A stretch of 64,000 nucleotides of DNA from Hysterangium stoloniferum (lineage: Eukaryota; Basidiomycota; Agaricomycetes; Hysterangiales; Hysterangiaceae). This document shows positions 59,054-64,000 of the stretch, piece by piece (the first letter of the stretch is position 1; each line of letters opens with the position of its first letter). The stretch is taken from assembly GCA_015178975.1 (NCBI GenBank), contig WHVD01000002.1, positions 1,736,001 to 1,800,000 on the forward strand. Direction: 5' to 3'. The translations under genes and the position numbers were made by a program. The notes under the pieces are model-generated. The model did no database searches. It was given only the letters and a program-made list of their open reading frames with translations, and was not told the origin of the DNA.

Positions 59054-59536
59054 GGATCTTCACGATCCGTTGATGTAAGAAAGCTTGTAAACTATGTTTT
59101 TGGATATTCGAGCCAATCTACAATATTCGGTATCGAATTATCAGACCTATCGTTCGAACTGACTGCCATTCGAGCCGACATTTCTCAAGCTCAAGAGACA
59201 ACAGATTTGGATTTTGTGCCTTGTATAATATACCACTGTGGGAGTGACCGTCTTTTGTCTAAGAATAGAACTTGTCAGTCAAACCCCCTGCTTGAGGCAA
59301 AGAGTGTTTCACACTGACCTCCTGTCAGCGCGACGGTTAGGGGTTTCATATAAACACTTTGAACACAATGTCAAAGGGAATTGCCATCAAACTGGGAACA
59401 AGGCATCCCTTACGTAAGCCGGTTCATCGTTCCGCAATAGCGATCGCTTCGCTTAGAAATGAAGGAAAATACCCCGGCATTATTGTGTAGATTCAGTTTA
59501 TTGTTTTCTGTATATTTATATTTATCTCCGGTCGAG

Positions 59537-59593
59537 TTTTTTTTGTTTTTTTTTTTTTTTGTTTTTTTTTGTTTTTGTTTTTTTTTTTTTCAA
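59537..59593 (+). repeat. Long T-rich tract
   Basis: About 57 bases are almost all T, broken by single G or other bases at irregular intervals. This could be the inverted poly(A) end of an old retro-insert or simple slippage. Confidence 0.7.
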
Positions 59594-60230
59594 TTTTTTC
59601 AACTTCTCTGGTGGTTGTGAATTTCTCCGGTCGTTGGGAACTTCTCTTGGGGTTGTGGCCGCTTGATTTTTTTTGGGTCCCATAGGGTTGTTTGGGCGCT
59701 GATAATTTCTGAAGGTAAGTAAGTAGATTACTCCCTGGCTAATAAGAAATTGAATGCGTCAAACCGCAGACATCAAAGAAGTGTATCAGGCGTGCTTCCT
59801 CGGCACCCGAAATTGGTCCCTCAGAATCGAAATGGGTGCTTGAACGATGTTCCGCTTCTTGAAATAAAACAGCACGGTTTGCATCAGCTTATGCTTATGA
59901 CGCTTATCTACGCGCCCATGTTGCCTTGTGTCGCTGTCGCTGTCTTGTGATGGCAACTTCCAAGAACTCACGCGAGATCAATAAATCGGTTTTGATCCGG
60001 ATGGCTCCCGGAGAAGTCCCCCAAAGGTAGGATGGGCACCCTGGGGCATCCCAGGAATATTTGCTTGCTGAAGATCATTTTACTGATGCAGTCACGGAAA
60101 AAATATTATCGAAGAGAATAAAAAATGAGGCGGAAGCGGAAATCTAATATGCATTCCCATGTAAGTAAAATGGTTTATATTTTATACTCATATTGTTTTC
60201 ACTGGCATAATGTACCTCTTTCAAGCTTAT

Positions 60231-60437
60231 AGCATCAAGGATTTGGGACTGTCTAGGCCCTTTATATAGACTGCCTAGACTCCCTAAATCTACAGTAAAC
60301 TTCTATATTGGCCAGTAAATAGAGATCTTGAGAAAGTAGTGTGTCTAGCCATGTTTAGCCGAGCTAGCGAGCTCTCTAGATGGCTCTAGAAAATATATAC
60401 GGCATACTTATTGATCTTCCCATTTTCCTGATGAGGG
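60231..60437 (+). mobile_element. 200 bp MITE family, copy c
   Basis: It starts catcaaggatttggga and ends, inverted, tcccattttcctgatg. Internal blocks (gtgtgtctagcc, gagctagcgagctc, gatggctctaga) match copies a and b. Confidence 0.75.
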
Positions 60438-61162
60438 TCCAGCTATGAATATAGGTACCTGGCACCTGCGGTGTACTCTGTGAATGCTCGGTTCCTTGAC
60501 GGTGCCTTATTTTTGCCTTATTCGGAACGAAGGTAGGGAAACACGTTGATTTTTCCTAAATTAAACCGCTTATCACCCCTTTTCCTCCAAGTTTCACAAA
60601 AATAGCCATTAACATTATAATTCAGTGGAGAATTAAATGATATCCTGGAGAACCAGCTACGCAATGGTGCACATACGTATTTCCTGTTGAGGAAAAAATA
60701 GAACATGCGTCACGTGAGGTGATATCTTACCTCGTCGACGCTAGGAAAAGCCCCGGAGTCAAAAGATTCGAGGATTTTCTGAAGAAGCCTTGGGTGTGAT
60801 ACAAATTCTGTCAATCACGTACAGTCTTTGTGACTTAAACCTTGCAACTCCCTGGTTTATTTCGATGAGTGGAGTGGTTAGAAGCAGACCCTTGCTTTAT
60901 TAGTTGCTTTTTGCTTTATCGGCACGAATTTCGGCTCGGCTACGATGACAGAAGGAAGACCTTTTGATGCCTTTCCGCCCGGTATCCTGCGCTCAGATCG
61001 CACGCGAGCTGATTACACCTCCCTCGCCAATAGCAATATGGACACGATTGCGTGAGGGCACGACCCAATGGTGTCGGTTATATATGTAACAAAAATCGCA
61101 TCCCGAATACGATCTTCCTTCCCTTCCCCTTTGGTCCCCCTCACTACCCTTCCCCGTTATCA

Positions 61163-62592
61163 ATGGGAGATATAGCTGCTGACAAGGCTGAATTAATTGG
61201 CTTTTTTGTAGAAACATTACTTTATGGTAAGATCTTTCTTTCCGGATGATTCACGCTAACGTTGCGCCTCCCTCGTAGGGATTTTCGTCTCCGTTTTTCA
61301 CCAATCTCTTCGCATCGTTCTCGGTAAAAGGTCAGGTTCTGACCACAGCCGGTTACTCCTCTTGACATCCATCGCTATCTTCCTTGCTGCGACTGGTGTA
61401 AGTCAAATTTTAATTCTTATACCCCTCGAAATTAATGCAATATCCCTTTCAGCATCTTATCGTGAGACTTTTGCGCGCCTTAGAAGCCTTCGTGGATCAC
61501 AAAAATAGAAGTGGGGGAGCTGTAACATACTATGCAAACCTTCATACCGCTTTAGAAGTTTGTCAAGCAAGCTTCCAAACGGTCATGTGCATTTTGGGTG
61601 ACGCTATGGCGGTAAGTGTCTCAAATAAAGCATAAGAGATTTTCGCATTTACTCTGCTCGAAATGTGTCTTAGGTCTATCGTGTGTTTGTGGTGTACAAT
61701 CGAAGCCCCATCGCAATCTTTATACCTTTTCTCTGTCTACTTGGTAACATCGGTGGGAATTATCCTTCCATACATCTTACATATTGAATTGACGTCCGAA
61801 TCAGTGACTACAGTTGGAACCATAGTGGTCATAGGGCAATCGTCTAGTTCAGAAGCTACGCCCTTCTACTTTCACAAGCTTGAAATGTGGTTGCCAGCAT
61901 TCTTGTCATTCACATTCTGTACATCAATCATTTGCTCAGGTATGTTTTGTATCTTGGTCCGCAATCCTCATGAGCGGTTGACCTGAGGGTTTATCTGCAC
62001 TAGGGTTAATCGCTACTCGTATCTGGTATATCACAGAACGAATTACAGAGTTCAGTGAGACGAAGGGAAGGGGCAAAATGAGGTCGGTTCAGAGGATTTT
62101 CATCGAATCCGCTGCGATGTACGCAGTAGCTATGCTTATCTATTTGAGCACCTATTTGGCCAAGACGAATTATAGTATCATTGCGGGTGATACGGTGAGC
62201 GGAATTCCTCCCCAAACACGTTGGTTGGCTCTCACTCCTATGTTCGTCTTTAAGATCTCACCCATCATAGGCATAGCATTTTCTCTTAGTACGTATATCG
62301 GATGCTGTTCTGAGCTCACCGCATTTACAATAATGTAGTCACCATCCGTGTCAACGATACATTCTATTCCGCTCCAACGACCTTTACCTTGGCCACACAA
62401 TCTGGTCCTCTCGCATTCCGCGCCACTGGTCAATCAAATAACAGAAGCGCACTGTCTGGTGTACACAGCGTCGAGCAGAGTGATATACAGATGAAAACCA
62501 TGCCGTTATCTATAAATGTCCATCACTCCACAGAACATGGCTCCGATCAGGGTTCGGAGCAAAAAACGAGGACGTTTGACCAACTTTCATGA
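61163..62592 (+). CDS. Multi-pass (seven-helix type) membrane protein
   Basis: Eight exons: 61163-61226, 61279-61397, 61453-61611, 61674-61752, 61814-61939, 62004-62194, 62255-62288 and 62339-62592, giving 341 residues. It starts MGDIAADKAELIGFFVETLL with an extracellular-like N-terminus, then hydrophobic segments including LLLLTSIAIFLAAT, VYRVFVVYNRSPIAIFIPFL, LPAFLSFTFCTSIICS, IFIESAAMYAVAMLIYLSTY and ISPIIGIAFSL. About seven helices can be counted. The last exon gives a hydrophilic tail of some 80 residues. Proteins of this layout are abundant in Agaricomycetes and are often annotated only as transmembrane proteins; a receptor role is possible but unproved. Confidence 0.85.
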
Positions 62593-63299
62593 CTCGGAGG
62601 GATGCTGTTGTATACCCCAATATGTACGATGTATAGGATGGAATATCGCTTTCGTTTGTTAAGGTCCACTCATAGGCCAATGTAGTAAGGGAGTGGAAAT
62701 GCGTCGCCATGGTTGGCACTCGAAAGTTTTCTCGATGACAAAATGGTGAGAAAACCGTGATAGCTTGCACGATTTTTACCAATATTTGATATTGGGCTAA
62801 ATTATGGAAAAATTATAAATTTGATCAGGGTTTTGGTCTTGCAAGGAAATCCTGATCAAATCTATAGTTTTCTTACATTTTAGTTAGAAATAAAGAGTTG
62901 GCAAAATTTGCTGGATTATAACATTTTTTTCATTGTCTTATCACCAGAAAAAACTTTCACAGCGGGTGACAGTGGTGCCGTTAAGACCCAACTATTGAAA
63001 ACTTAACTAGATATCCGACAAAGTTTCTGCACCTGTGGACATGATAATTCCGAAAATATTTTCCTACAAAAGTATAGTTCGCTCATAATGTAATGCATGG
63101 CCAATAAAAATATTGTCGATTCGTGTTCTGGTGCAGGTTACTAGGGATAACCGGAGAAATAATATTAAGAACTTTCTGAGAGTCTTCCGAGAGATAAAAA
63201 GTACTTTATAAAACATCATTAAGACCACTTCATACATTTAGACCTTTAAATATTGGTGAAGTTCAAAAATTGATATCTATATGTGTTTACTCTGTAGGA
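62593..63299. other. Intergenic, AT-rich
   Basis: No gene or repeat recognised. Confidence 0.4.
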
Positions 63300-63420
63300 A
63301 ATTGTTAGGATCCTATCATTTTGGACCCCTGTAACTTGTTTTTACCCTCATAACCCTCTGGCACACCACTATCAGTATCCCCAACCATGGTGTCACTGCC
63401 TGTGGCACCCCAACACCTGT
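63300..63420 (-). repeat. Repeat shared with 42757-42885 (inverted)
   Basis: The reverse complement holds ggcagtgacaccatggtt and ggatcctaacaattt, matching the copy at 42757-42885. It lies a few hundred bases before the gypsy-like fossil and could be part of it. Confidence 0.6.
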
Positions 63421-63689
63421 CCCTCTGTAGATTACCCCTTTGACCATCCCATCCCATCTCCATTCTGATGTTTCATTTGCCACCTCACAACCTTTAGAAT
63501 ACTTGTGTCTCATCACATGTAATCTTAGTTTGATCCTGGAGAAGCTACCTGGGAAAGGGTGGAGTCTTATGGGTTCCAGGGTATATGAGAAGTGTCTAGT
63601 TGTGGGCAGAATATCTGACTGGGGACTGAGGTAAAGGTACTTGAGGGATGAGGGTCAGGTTCTAGTGGATTCTGGATATTTACACTAGT

Positions 63690-64000
63690 CCAGAAGATGG
63701 TTCAGAACCTGATATTGTATTTAGAAAAATACACCATGGAGTTCCCAGGAATGGGTCTTCATAGAGGGGTCTTTTATGCTGGAAGCTGGAGCTCATTGAT
63801 GTATGCATTATTATTTATCTGGACAACATCCTTATCTGCTCTGAGGACCCCACCCTACATGATGAACAAGTCCATGAAGTCCTTTAGAGACTCCATCAAC
63901 ATGGTCTTTTGCAAATTGTAAAAAATATGCTTTTGACATGGACTCCATGGAGTATCTGGGTTTATTATGGGGCCCAATGGACTCCACATGGATGAAGCCC
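63690..64000 (+). mobile_element. Ty3/gypsy-like LTR retrotransposon fossil, reverse transcriptase region, runs off the window
   Basis: Short blocks of similarity to the palm and thumb part of a Ty3/gypsy reverse transcriptase are visible on the plus strand, and continue past base 64000. The copy is broken, with about three or four interruptions in this short stretch. No LTR was recognised inside the window. It looks like an old, inactive insertion. Confidence 0.65.

Larger units (their letters stand above)
59054..61162. other. Intergenic stretch between the coiled-coil gene and the membrane-protein gene
   Basis: It contains the T-rich tract at 59537-59593 and MITE copy c. The other frames are short and without motifs. 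The promoter of the membrane-protein gene must lie at the right end. Confidence 0.4.

Noticed and set aside
34071-60437. Solo LTRs of a retrotransposon
   Set aside because: The copies have long inverted ends (best seen at 50553-50753) and no TG...CA ends, which fits a MITE.
1-64000. CRISPR array, prokaryotic operon or plasmid features
   Set aside because: Spliceosomal introns throughout and fungal protein families show a nuclear eukaryotic sequence; no regularly spaced identical repeats exist.

Overview
This window reads as nuclear DNA from a filamentous basidiomycete, most likely an Agaricomycete. Genes are cut into many small exons by 45-65 nt GT-AG introns. The gene families fit that group: UBP9/13-type deubiquitinase, GH18 chitinase with CBM5 modules, ThrE/Prm10-type membrane protein, TAP-like alpha/beta hydrolases, O-fucosyltransferase-like type II membrane proteins and small multi-pass membrane proteins. 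A relic of a fungal non-LTR element agrees. The species cannot be fixed from the sequence. All gene models below were spliced by hand from reading frame, splice signals and family motifs.

Layout. 0-5.4 kb: a head-to-head pair of O-fucosyltransferase-like paralogues (461-2074 minus, 2996-4541 plus), then a small four-exon gene of unknown function (4773-5321 minus). 5.4-8.5 kb: gene-poor, with a 67 bp hairpin MITE inside an older repeat. 8.5-18.5 kb: deubiquitinase (8564-11442), 19-exon chitinase (11857-14464 minus) and a flavin-reductase-like protein (17398-18509). 18.5-22.4 kb: no gene seen.

22.4-42.8 kb is the most unusual part. A block of [Prm10-like gene P - noncoding linker L - TAP-like hydrolase T] is present three times in the same orientation. 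Unit 1 (22.5-30.65 kb) has full-length P and T. Unit 2 (31.1-41.2 kb) has a truncated P pseudogene, a full-length T and several extra blocks, one of which carries a TATA-driven small secreted-protein gene (34818-35303). Unit 3 (41.2-42.75 kb) is a collapsed remnant in which a piece of P is joined directly to a piece of T.

42.8-57 kb: a third O-fucosyltransferase-like gene (44041-45732 minus), an inverted repeat, a DUF6533-like membrane-protein gene (about 48661-50259), then a repeat-rich zone. That zone holds a 201 bp MITE, several tandem arrays and the 3' end of a LINE-like element behind a tRNA-like head. 57-64 kb: a coiled-coil gene of unknown function (57293-59053), another copy of the 200 bp MITE, a seven-helix-type membrane protein (61163-62592), and the edge of a broken Ty3/gypsy-like fossil at the right end.

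Together the genes suggest cell-surface glycosylation, chitin turnover, secreted peptidase activity, membrane transport or sensing, and ubiquitin removal. There is no evidence of a single gene cluster. No tRNA, rRNA or CRISPR array was found.
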